NCBI RefSeq assembly: GCF_003598715.1
Contig: NZ_QZFU01000041.1
Coordinates: forward strand, 372,001-436,000
Source of the DNA: Nocardia panacis
Lineage (GTDB): Bacteria; Actinomycetota; Actinomycetes; Mycobacteriales; Mycobacteriaceae
DNA length: 64,000 nucleotides
Direction of reading: 5' to 3'
Part shown: piece by piece, positions 1-7,991 of the stretch
Layout: each line of letters opens with the position of its first letter
Numbering within the stretch: the first letter of the stretch is position 1
Notes under the pieces: model-generated
Told to the model about the DNA's origin: nothing
The model's database searches: none
The model's input: the letters and a program-made list of their open reading frames with translations, nothing else
Program-made: the position numbers and the translations under genes

Positions 1-182
1 TCGTGGTCCGCATCGATATGATCGCCGGAATTCCGCCGGCAGTCCGTGCGAGCCGGGCGCGGCGGCCGCTGCGAGTATTTGCCGTCGTGTCGCGGCCGGA
101 TCGAAACGGTCCGGTCGGTCGGTGGGAAACCGGTCCGATTCCCGCGAGTGCGGGATCGGACCTTCGACAGACAAGGCCAGAC

Positions 183-1454
183 ATGTTTCGAATCCATGCG
201 AAGTTGCTGATACCGGGACACGGGCAACCGGTCCCCGACGGTGTGGTGGTACTCGACGGGGACCGCATCCACTACGCCGGTGCGCAGGCGGCGGCGCCGG
301 TCGCCGACGAGGCCGAGGAATCCGTGCGGGTGCCCGTCGTCATGCCCGGAATGTGGGACTGCCACACGCATTTCGCGGGCCTGCGCGACGGGGTGAGCAC
401 CGAGCGTCTGGTGCTCACCGGCGCGGAGGTGGCCATCGCGCGATCGGTGCGCGACGCGGAGGTGGCGTTGCGGGCCGGATTCACCAGCGTGCGCGAATTG
501 GGCGGCTACGGCATCTATTTGGCGCGCGCCATCGATGAGGGCACACTGCCGGGACCGTCGATCTACGCGGCGGGCCGACTCATCGGACCGACGGGCGGAC
601 ACTCCGACGCGCATTCGCTGCCGTACGCCTGGGTGGCCGATCCGCGCCGCACCCAGGGCATGTTGCAGATCGCCGACGGCGTGGACGAATGCCTGCGGGC
701 GGTGCGGCTGCAATTGCGGCTCGGGGCGCGGGTGATCAAGGTGTGCACCTCCGGCGGTGTCATCAGCGAGGTCGATCATCCCGGGCATCAGCAGTTCAGC
801 ACCGATGAGTTGCGGGCGATCGTCGAGGAGGCGGCGCGCGCCGAACGCGTTGTCGCGGCGCACTGCCACGGGCGCGCCGGGATTCTGGCGGCGCTGGAAG
901 CGGGCTGCCGAACCATCGAGCACGGCACCGAGATCGATGCCGACATCGCCGCCGCCATGCGCGAGAGCGGGGCGATCCTGGTGCCGACACGCACCGTGTA
1001 CGAAGGCTTCCTGGCGCGCAAGGATATGTTGCCGCCCGCCGCGGTGCGCAAACTGGAGGAGGTGGCCGACCGGCATCGCGCCGCGCTGGTCACCGCGCAC
1101 GAGGCCGGGGTGCGCATCGCCGCGGGCACGGATCTCGGTGTCTGCGCGTCGGATTCACCGCTCGCCTGGGGCCGCCACGGCGCGGAGTTCGCCCACCTGG
1201 TCGCCGCGGGACTGGATCCGCTGGCGGCGATCGAGGCGGGCACCGCCACCGCGCCGCTCACCCTCGGCCCGCAGGCGCCTCGGTCCGGACGGTTGGCCGC
1301 CGGATACGACGCCGATGTGCTCGCGCTGTCGGCCAACCCGCTCGACGATATCGGCGTGCTCGCCAGGCCCGAGGCGATCACCCATGTGTGGAAAGGCGGC
1401 GCTCTGGTGAAAACCCCTGCCGCACAAGACTTACCGGAACTAGCAAAGGGATGA
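183..1454 (+). CDS. Amidohydrolase, CrmL/ClmAH-like (bipyridine pathway trimming enzyme)
   Basis: A 423-residue metal-dependent amidohydrolase (imidazolonepropionase/prolidase-like branch). Visible motifs are the HxH metal pair in WDCHTHF, the lysine in VIKVCTSGG that is usually carboxylated, later histidines in AAHCHGRAG and IEHGTEID, and the aspartate in AAGTDLG. The open frame extends to position 3, but the ATG at 183 begins the family's usual N-terminus (MFRIHAKLL). In caerulomycin biosynthesis a homologous amidohydrolase removes the C-terminal leucine from the assembled peptide; I infer the same job here because the rest of that pathway lies downstream. Its stop overlaps the next start (ATGA), so it is co-translated with the LuxR gene. 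It could be a generic amidohydrolase if the cluster assignment is wrong. Confidence 0.85.
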   Translation: MFRIHAKLLIPGHGQPVPDGVVVLDGDRIHYAGAQAAAPVADEAEESVRVPVVMPGMWDCHTHFAGLRDGVSTERLVLTGAEVAIARSVRDAEVALRAGFTSVRELGGYGIYLARAIDEGTLPGPSIYAAGRLIGPTGGHSDAHSLPYAWVADPRRTQGMLQIADGVDECLRAVRLQLRLGARVIKVCTSGGVISEVDHPGHQQFSTDELRAIVEEAARAERVVAAHCHGRAGILAALEAGCRTIEHGTEIDADIAAAMRESGAILVPTRTVYEGFLARKDMLPPAAVRKLEEVADRHRAALVTAHEAGVRIAAGTDLGVCASDSPLAWGRHGAEFAHLVAAGLDPLAAIEAGTATAPLTLGPQAPRSGRLAAGYDADVLALSANPLDDIGVLARPEAITHVWKGGALVKTPAAQDLPELAKG

Positions 1455-1456
1455 CC

Positions 1457-1900
1457 ATGTCGCTGACGCCGCACAAATCGGGGGAACTGGCCTCCGTCCT
1501 GCGTTCGATCGATGATGTGCTCGCACATTTCCAGGTGGTCGGCGACCTGGCCAGGGAGGCGCGCAGCAAGTTGGCGGCCTACGAGCGACAACCGGTGGAG
1601 GCCCCGCCTCGCATCCCCCGGCCCGAGCCGCCGAGCGCACCCGGCGAGGTCACCCAGCGCACCATCCGGTTGACCCGCCGCCAACAGCAGGTGCTCGAAC
1701 TCCTGGTCCAGGGCATGACCAATCGCAGGATCGGCCGCACCCTGCACATCACCGAACAGACGGTCAAGGCGCACCTGCACATGATCTACCGGCAGCTCAA
1801 TGCCAACGACCGCACCGAGGCCGTGGTGATCGCCCTGCGATCGGCCCTCGTACCCGGCCGACTACCCGACGGCCGCACCTTCACCGGGGCGGCCTCGTGA
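1457..1900 (+). CDS. Small LuxR-type transcriptional regulator
   Basis: A 147-residue protein with a variable N-terminal half and a C-terminal LuxR/GerE helix-turn-helix (LTRRQQQVLELLVQGMTNRR, then HITEQTVKAHLHMIYRQL). There is no receiver or ATPase domain. An ATG at 1451 overlaps the amidohydrolase stop, but the ATG at 1457 sits at better distance from the AAAGGG at 1445-1450, so I chose it. Probably a pathway-specific regulator; collismycin-type clusters also carry a LuxR regulator. The effector is unknown. Confidence 0.8.
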   Translation: MSLTPHKSGELASVLRSIDDVLAHFQVVGDLAREARSKLAAYERQPVEAPPRIPRPEPPSAPGEVTQRTIRLTRRQQQVLELLVQGMTNRRIGRTLHITEQTVKAHLHMIYRQLNANDRTEAVVIALRSALVPGRLPDGRTFTGAAS

Positions 1901-2279
1901 GCCGTATCGCGCCGAATCCGGCAGCGCCGGACCAGATGTCGGGGCGCGAGACCTCGCGATCTCTGCGGCGAGCTCGGATTGTCCTCGCCGAAGTCGGGTC
2001 CCGTGCCGGAGTTCCACCACCGCACTGAATCCCGGTGCGCCCGTGGCGATGTCGCCACCCGTAGCGCTCCTCATGAGTTGATATCGCGGACCGCGGCGGG
2101 ACGAGCAGGCACGCCTCCCGCCGCGATTCGCGCCCGATCGCCTGATCCTTGTGAGGACCACTCGCCAGAATCTGGCGAACACGCCGACCGGGCACGGCCG
2201 ATCCGGTATCCCGTGTGGAATGATCCTTCGGTATTCCCATCTATTCGTGGCAAGTCACCGAAGGAGTGTGGAACTCATC
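1901..2279. other. Intergenic region, no gene recognised
   Basis: 379 bases between the LuxR gene and the first spermidine-synthase-like gene. Reading frames here have no family resemblance. The 32 bases at 2259-2290 recur exactly at 3198-3229 ahead of the second copy, showing that the leader was duplicated with the gene. Confidence 0.6.
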
Positions 2280-3140
2280 GTGAACGAACGTCCGAATTCG
2301 CTGCAACGGATAAATGATGATCTCTGGCTCGTCGAAGACGACCGGGATAATATGAAGATCAGCTATCGAATAAAGGAAGTAATCTTCGCCGAATCCTCCG
2401 ATTTTCAGCACATCATGATCCTGGATTCCTATGATTTCGGCCGAATGCTGGTGCTGGACGGTGTCGTGCAAATTACTTCCGTGGACGGGCACATATACAG
2501 TGAGATGTCTGCTCATGTCCCCCTGTCGATCCATCCGAATCCGGAGCGCATCCTCATCGTGGGCGGCGGAGACTGCGGTGTCGCCCGTGAGATGGTGAAG
2601 TATGACCAGGTCAAAGCGATAGACATGGTCGAGATCGATGAGATGGTTGTCAAGGTGTGTCGGGAGCATCTGCCCGAGGTGTCGGGCAATCTGTCCGATC
2701 CCAGGGTCGAATTCGTCTTTGCCGATGGTGTCGAATTCGTGAAGTCGAAGAAGAACTGGTACGACGTGATCGTCGTCGACTCATCCGATCCGGAAGGGCC
2801 ATCCATTCGGCTGTTCGAATACGATTTCTATCGCGATGTCCGCGACGCATTGCGGGACGACGGCCTGGTTGTTCGGCACAGTTTGTCTCCACTGTTCAAT
2901 CGCGACGTGATGTGTCGAACCGTGCGGCATTTCGAGACTCTATTTCCGGTGACGCGGTTGTTCGGCGCTACGATTCCTACCTTTCCCGGTGGATTCTGGA
3001 GTTTCACTCTCGGTTCGAAGAAATACCGGGATCCGGTGCGCGAAGTCGATCGGAGCGCGAAGTATGTCGATGCCGCCATGCTGCGCTCCTGCTTCGACCT
3101 GCCGCCGTTCCTGCGGACCTCCTCGGACCGGGGCGAGTAG
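2280..3140 (+). CDS. Spermidine synthase-like aminopropyltransferase, copy 1
   Basis: A 286-residue protein of the SpeE (polyamine aminopropyltransferase) fold. It shows the nucleotide-binding glycine loop ILIVGGGDCGVAREMVKYD, the acidic VEIDEMVV loop, DPRVEFVFADG, and the DSSDPEGPS catalytic segment with the expected aspartate. The GTG at 2280 follows AAGGAG at 2261-2266. A second gene of the same family lies 78 bases downstream. Whether it makes spermidine or modifies another substrate cannot be told from sequence; fixed copies next to a natural-product cluster may have taken on a specialised role. G+C is somewhat lower than in the core cluster. Confidence 0.82.
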   Translation: MNERPNSLQRINDDLWLVEDDRDNMKISYRIKEVIFAESSDFQHIMILDSYDFGRMLVLDGVVQITSVDGHIYSEMSAHVPLSIHPNPERILIVGGGDCGVAREMVKYDQVKAIDMVEIDEMVVKVCREHLPEVSGNLSDPRVEFVFADGVEFVKSKKNWYDVIVVDSSDPEGPSIRLFEYDFYRDVRDALRDDGLVVRHSLSPLFNRDVMCRTVRHFETLFPVTRLFGATIPTFPGGFWSFTLGSKKYRDPVREVDRSAKYVDAAMLRSCFDLPPFLRTSSDRGE

Positions 3141-3218
3141 TCGATCCGAGGTGGCGTGCTCTCGTAGGCGCGATACGTTCGATCCGTGGCGAATCATCGA
3201 AGGAGTGTGGAACTCATC

Positions 3219-4139
3219 GTGAACGAACGCCCGCAGTCGTTGCAGTCGATTGATGATGATCTCTGGCTCGTCGAGGACGAGCGCGACAATATGAAGGTCA
3301 GCTATCGGATCAAGGAGGTGCTCTTCGCCGAATCCTCCGACTTCCAGCACGTCATGATCCTGGATTCGTATGATTTCGGCCGAATGCTGGTTTTGGACGG
3401 TGTCGTGCAAACCACCTCGATGGACGGCCACATCTACAACGAGATGCTTGCCCACGTCCCGCTGGCGATCCATCCTGCCCCCGAACGTGTGCTTGTCGTG
3501 GGCGGCGGGAACTGTGGGGCCGCCCGCGAGGTCGCGAAGTACGACGAGGTCCGAGAGATCGACGTGATCGAGATAGATGAGCTGGTCGTCTCGGCGTGCC
3601 GGGAGCACCTGTCGGCGGTATCGGGCAACCTGTCCGATACCAGGGTGAATTTCATCCATGCCGACGGGGTCGAGTTCGTGAAATCGAAGAAGAACCGATA
3701 CGACGTTGTCATGGTGGACTCCTCCGACCCGGCTGGCCCGTCCGCTCGGCTGTTCGAACACGCCTTCTACCGCGATATCTACGACGCACTGCGGGTGGAC
3801 GGCCTGGTCGTCCGCCAGAGTCAATCCCCACTTTTTCATCGCGAGGATATGTGTCGAATCGTGCGGCACTTCGAACAAATATTCCCCATCACCAGGGTTT
3901 ACGGTGCCACCATTCCCACCTACCCTGGTGCGTTCTGGAGCTTCACTCTCGGTTCGAAGAAGCATCGGGATCCGGCGCACCGCGTCGACCTGGCCACGAA
4001 ATACGTCGATGGCGCCGTGTTGCGCTCCTGCTTCGACCTGCCGCCGTTCCTGCGGATTCCTCCGAACCGGCCCGAGCCGCTCCGCCGAGGCGGTGACCAC
4101 CGGCGGACTAGATCCGCTGCAGGACAGGATTCTCTATGA
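3219..4139 (+). CDS. Spermidine synthase-like aminopropyltransferase, copy 2
   Basis: A 306-residue paralogue of the preceding gene, clearly derived by tandem duplication: the ribosome-binding region and first codons are identical over 32 bases. Motifs are retained with small changes (VVGGGNCGAAREVAKYD instead of GGGDCGVAREMVKYD; DSSDPAGPS kept). The D-to-N change in the glycine-rich loop is at a position usually occupied by D in SpeE, so cofactor handling may differ. Its C-terminus is about 20 residues longer and overlaps the end of the convergent small gene at 4108-4404. Confidence 0.8.
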   Translation: MNERPQSLQSIDDDLWLVEDERDNMKVSYRIKEVLFAESSDFQHVMILDSYDFGRMLVLDGVVQTTSMDGHIYNEMLAHVPLAIHPAPERVLVVGGGNCGAAREVAKYDEVREIDVIEIDELVVSACREHLSAVSGNLSDTRVNFIHADGVEFVKSKKNRYDVVMVDSSDPAGPSARLFEHAFYRDIYDALRVDGLVVRQSQSPLFHREDMCRIVRHFEQIFPITRVYGATIPTYPGAFWSFTLGSKKHRDPAHRVDLATKYVDGAVLRSCFDLPPFLRIPPNRPEPLRRGGDHRRTRSAAGQDSL

Positions 4140-4404
4140 CATAGCGCTTGCCAGGGCCGGGCATCGAGCTGTCGTTGTCGGTATTCGGAGCTGTATCGCA
4201 CTGCACCTCGACGACGATTCCGGTGACCTCGAATGCCGCACCTACATCCTCGTCGTTCCATTCGGAAATGCCCGCGACATGAATGCGCGTTGCCATACCG
4301 CAACGCAATATCGCTCCGAAAACAGTGTTCTCCGCGACGCCGAAGATTATCGATTCTTTGTCTACATATTCCGACAGATCCATCCATTCTCCATTAGATA
4401 ACAT
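4108..4404 (-). CDS. Small hypothetical protein, possible immunity partner of the transglutaminase
   Basis: A 98-residue acidic protein with no family I recognise. Its ATG at 4404 overlaps the stop of the upstream transglutaminase gene by 11 bases, so the two are very likely translationally coupled. Base composition is low in G+C like its partner and unlike the surrounding cluster. By position (short gene directly after a putative secreted enzyme with toxin-like architecture) it could be an immunity protein; this is inference from gene order only. Confidence 0.6.
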   Translation of the reverse strand: MLSNGEWMDLSEYVDKESIIFGVAENTVFGAILRCGMATRIHVAGISEWNDEDVGAAFEVTGIVVEVQCDTAPNTDNDSSMPGPGKRYVIENPVLQRI

Positions 4405-5971
4405 CCAGGATATAGCCTTCTGCCGCGACAGCCGGCTCGTTCCTAAAGGTCAGGCAGATTGGTGAGCTATCGAAGAATGGAAAGCTGCTGAAAAATTCCT
4501 CCGGTGTGCTCTGGAATACTATCATTGGATCACCTGGAAAATCACCGTGATTGGCGCTCCACCACGACCTTGTGTGTTCATCGTAATATCCGTAGTCGTA
4601 GTTCAAGTATCCAAGTCTTCCTCTGAATAAATCCCCCGTCATATCAACCTGGCCGGTATGAGGGTCAGGGGCGAATCTCCATTGATTCGAGGTCGATGTT
4701 GCTTCGGCGACTGGGAATCCGTCCTCGAACATCGGCATGCCATCCGGTCCCAATGAAGTTCGTTGACCCGACCAGAAATGCTTGGAAAATATCTTCACCT
4801 TCCAGTCCGCCGGGTTTCCTTCCGGGAGCTGTTGCGCAATTCCCTTCAATTTCGATAGTTCTGGATCCAAATTTGCCAATCGCAGAAACTCGCCAGCGGT
4901 GGCGGGCTTGGTATCGATGATCGCACGAAATCGGCTCGCCAGATCCTGGACGCGATCGAATGTACGAATATCGCCGGCAATCCTGGCGGAATGTCGCGAG
5001 TCCAACATCTCCTTGAGTTCTTCTTTTGATGCTCTGGACCAGATCTCTCGTGCCTTGTCTCGCGCATCCCGAAGGGCGTCTTCACGGTATTTGACTGAAT
5101 CAGCGGCGGTCATTTCGACGCCCTGCTTGTTCTTTTCGGTCCAGTTCCACCCTTCTGTTTCCACTCGCTTCTTGACGCGGTTGAAATGATATTTCGCTGC
5201 TCTGACTGCTCCGTTGGCCGCCTCTCCCTCGGCCAGGAGTTTTTGAGCTCGTTGAATTATTTCATGGGAGGTCGGATCGGAGAAAGCCAGTGTCGGGGCG
5301 GGTACATGGATCTTGCTCAGGATACCCAACTCGATTTTGGTCATCCCGATACATCCCTGTTTCAGAATCTCACGCTCCACAGGTCTCATCTTGCGGCCAC
5401 GTTGACGTTCCCACATCCTGATGTATGTTTTCATCGGATAGCGTCGCTTGGTTTCCGGCATGCCATATTCATCGAACATGAGCTTCGAGAACATCGGCGG
5501 TGCCATAACGCGCGTGGATGGAACCGGTATGTGACGGCCTTTCGGCAATTCGCTGACGATCCGGCCTATCGAGTTCCGATCGGCATCGACCATCAGTTTT
5601 GTTGCACCGGAAATGTAGGCACTGCCGCCCCGCAACACATCGTTCGCAATCGCATCGGCCATTTTATGAATGCTTTGTCGCAGCTGCTTCATGCCGGATG
5701 TGGCAATGGCGACCAGTGGCTTGCTCACGTCGACTCCAACTCGGTCGGAGTCGAGGATCGAGACGACCGACCGCGGCGGGTTCGCAAGGTGCCGATACGA
5801 GTCCGATGGAACTCGGGCATCATCGGTTGACTCCTCGCGGTATGTAAACCAGGTCAGCCGAACCGATCTCGCGCTACCCGTATCCGCGCCGATCATATCC
5901 GCTGTCCCGAGCGGTATTCCCGGCCGAGAGAATATGTGAGTCGGTCGATGCCGCAATGCGCGAGCAATCAA
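4394..5971 (-). CDS. Microbial transglutaminase (protein-glutamine gamma-glutamyltransferase) with N-terminal extension
   Basis: A protein of up to 525 residues whose second half matches the Streptomyces transglutaminase family. Conserved blocks include TYIRMWE, QGCIGMT with the catalytic Cys207, KVKIFSKHFWSGQ, FAPDPHTGQVDMTGD, GYLNYDYGYY with Asp459, and ANHGDF with His475; these correspond to the Cys-Asp-His triad of the S. mobaraensis enzyme. The family cross-links glutamine and lysine side chains. No classical signal peptide is evident. Residues about 75-145 form a helical segment reminiscent of type VII-secreted proteins, so export by ESX is possible. The start is uncertain. G+C is near 50 percent, far below neighbours, indicating transfer. 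Confidence 0.8.
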   Translation of the reverse strand: MIARALRHRPTHIFSRPGIPLGTADMIGADTGSARSVRLTWFTYREESTDDARVPSDSYRHLANPPRSVVSILDSDRVGVDVSKPLVAIATSGMKQLRQSIHKMADAIANDVLRGGSAYISGATKLMVDADRNSIGRIVSELPKGRHIPVPSTRVMAPPMFSKLMFDEYGMPETKRRYPMKTYIRMWERQRGRKMRPVEREILKQGCIGMTKIELGILSKIHVPAPTLAFSDPTSHEIIQRAQKLLAEGEAANGAVRAAKYHFNRVKKRVETEGWNWTEKNKQGVEMTAADSVKYREDALRDARDKAREIWSRASKEELKEMLDSRHSARIAGDIRTFDRVQDLASRFRAIIDTKPATAGEFLRLANLDPELSKLKGIAQQLPEGNPADWKVKIFSKHFWSGQRTSLGPDGMPMFEDGFPVAEATSTSNQWRFAPDPHTGQVDMTGDLFRGRLGYLNYDYGYYDEHTRSWWSANHGDFPGDPMIVFQSTPEEFFSSFPFFDSSPICLTFRNEPAVAAEGYILDVI

Positions 5972-6096
5972 TCAATCAATTCCTATCTCATACGCACCGG
6001 CGGCGAGTCGACAACGTCAGCCCTGTCGCCGTCCTCGCGGCGAGCGGAGTTGCGATATTCCTCGGAATCTGCCACACGGGGCGGCTCATTCGACTC

Positions 6097-6831
6097 TCAA
6101 GGTGTATGCGCCGGGGCGAAGGCTGCGAGTGCTTCGGAGATGAGGGTGAGTGGGGGTTCGGGGTGGTCGAAGAGGTAGAAGTGGTCGCCGGGGAATTCGG
6201 TGATTCGGCAATTTGCTGAGGTGTGTTGGGTCCAGGCTTCGAGTTCGCTGCGGTGGACGTCGGGGTCCTCGGTGGCGCCGAGGACGGTGAGGGGGCAGGG
6301 GAGGGGTGGGCGCGGGCGGTGGCGGTAGGTTTCGGAGATCTTGAAGTCGGCGCGCATGGTGGGGAGCAGCATGCGCAGGAAGTTCGGGTTCTCGAGCAGA
6401 ACCTGCGGGGTGCCGTTGAGTTCGGCGAGCCTGGCGATGAATTCGCGGTCGGGTAGGTGATGGATGGATTGTTCGCGCAGGGGCAGGTGTGGGGCGCGGT
6501 GCCCGGAGATGAACAGGTGCGCGGGGGTGCGTCGATGTGCGGCCTCGTAGGCGAGGACCGCGCCGAGACTGTGACCGAACAGGGCGAACGGGAGGGTGGT
6601 GGAGATGGCCGCGTGGATCTGGTCCAGGGCCGCTTCGAGGGTGTCGACCGGCGGGTGCGGCAGCCGTTCACCGCGGCCGGGCAGCTGGATCGGGCACACC
6701 TCGATATGGTCGGGTAGCAGTACCGACCACGGCGCGAACGCCCTTGCGTCGCCGCCCGCGTGCGCCAGACAGTACAGCCGCACGGTGGCGCGCCCCGGTC
6801 TGCTGATCGGCCGCCGCACCCGCCCGGTCAT
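6097..6831 (-). CDS. Type II thioesterase
   Basis: A 244-residue alpha/beta-hydrolase thioesterase of the GrsT/RifR type that clears mis-primed or stalled acyl groups from NRPS/PKS carrier domains. It has the LYCLAHAGGDARAF opening, QLPGRGER, the nucleophile motif GHSLGA, and a late FPGDHFYLF histidine. Its ATG at 6831 overlaps the stop of the upstream acyl-CoA dehydrogenase, making it the last gene of the operon that starts at 21012. Confidence 0.9.
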   Translation of the reverse strand: MTGRVRRPISRPGRATVRLYCLAHAGGDARAFAPWSVLLPDHIEVCPIQLPGRGERLPHPPVDTLEAALDQIHAAISTTLPFALFGHSLGAVLAYEAAHRRTPAHLFISGHRAPHLPLREQSIHHLPDREFIARLAELNGTPQVLLENPNFLRMLLPTMRADFKISETYRHRPRPPLPCPLTVLGATEDPDVHRSELEAWTQHTSANCRITEFPGDHFYLFDHPEPPLTLISEALAAFAPAHTP

Positions 6832-7991
6832 CTCGGCTCCTCCGGCAGCGCGCGGGCGATGCTGCGCAGCAGGATATTCGAGGTGCCTTCGTAGATCTTG
6901 CCCGCCTTGGCGTCCCGGAACAGCCGCTCGGCCGGGTATTCGCGGGTGAAACCATTGCCGCCCAACACTTCCACCGCGCGCGAGGCGGCCCGTTCGGCGA
7001 CCTGCGAGGCGAAGTATTTGGCCATCGCGGACAGCCGCAGCCGCTCGGCCAGTGAGGTGCCTTCGGCGACGATCCGGGTGACGTCGTAGAGCAGCGCCCT
7101 TGCCGCCTCGACTTCGGTGGCGATATCGGCGAGGGTGAACTGCACGCCCTGGAATTCGCCGATGGATTTGCCGAACTGTTTGCGGGTCCGGCTGTAGGCG
7201 AGCGCGCAATCCAATGCGCCCCGGGCCAATCCGACCTGTTGCGCGGCGATGCCGACCCGGCCGATGTCGAGGGCCGCGACGGCTACGGTTTCGCCGTGGC
7301 CGAGTCCGCCGAGGCAGTGCCGTGCCCGCACCTCGACATTGTCGAGGATCAGGTCGGCTGTGGACGCGGCGCGCACCCCGAGCTGTTCGGTGCGTGGTTC
7401 GATCGCGAGTCCAGGTGTGGTGCGTTCGACGAGGAAGGCCGATGGCCCGTGCTCGTCCGCCCGGGCGAACACCAGGTACACATCGGCGTTGGCGGCATTG
7501 CTGGTCCAGCGTTTGCGTCCGTTGAGGACGTAGCCGTCGCCCTTCGCGGTGGCGGTGGTGGCGCCCGCGAACGCGTCGCTGCCCGCGTGTTCCTCGGACA
7601 GGGCGAACGCGCCGACCCACCGATTGGCCAACAGCGGCAGGTACTTTCGCTTCTGGTCGCCGGTGCCCATCCGCAGCAGGGTGGCGACGATCAGCGCGTT
7701 CTGGACGTCGACCCCGACTGCCACGCCGGGATCAATCCTGGCCACCTCCTCGATGGCCACGACGACCCGCATCAGCGAGCCGCCGCCCCCGCCGTAGTGC
7801 GCGGGGGCCTCGATGGCCATCAGCCCGGCGGCGAAGAGTTCTTCGCGCAGTGCGGGATCGAGGGTGGCGGTGCGATCCATGGTGTCGGACAGGTGCGCGA
7901 TCCGGGTGCGGGCGAAGTCGCGGACGTGGGCGCGCCAGCGGTCGTCGTCGGCAGCCGCGGCCGTGACGCGTTCGGTGGCGGTCTGATTCAT
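6828..7991 (-). CDS. Acyl-CoA dehydrogenase; candidate trans-acting flavoprotein of bipyridine assembly
   Basis: A 387-residue acyl-CoA dehydrogenase with the full set of family features: an AFALSEEHAGSD flavin-binding loop, WTSNAANADVYLVFA, the RKQFGKSIGEFQ segment, EVLGGNGFTREYPAERLFRDA, and the catalytic glutamate in KIYEGTSNI. It overlaps both neighbours by 4 bases (ATGA), lying between the C-A-PCP NRPS and the thioesterase. Caerulomycin/collismycin assembly needs a trans-acting flavoprotein during ring formation; this gene or the sarcosine-oxidase-like one could serve, and its place directly after the NRPS favours it. That assignment is inference. Confidence 0.88.
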   Translation of the reverse strand: MNQTATERVTAAAADDDRWRAHVRDFARTRIAHLSDTMDRTATLDPALREELFAAGLMAIEAPAHYGGGGGSLMRVVVAIEEVARIDPGVAVGVDVQNALIVATLLRMGTGDQKRKYLPLLANRWVGAFALSEEHAGSDAFAGATTATAKGDGYVLNGRKRWTSNAANADVYLVFARADEHGPSAFLVERTTPGLAIEPRTEQLGVRAASTADLILDNVEVRARHCLGGLGHGETVAVAALDIGRVGIAAQQVGLARGALDCALAYSRTRKQFGKSIGEFQGVQFTLADIATEVEAARALLYDVTRIVAEGTSLAERLRLSAMAKYFASQVAERAASRAVEVLGGNGFTREYPAERLFRDAKAGKIYEGTSNILLRSIARALPEEPR

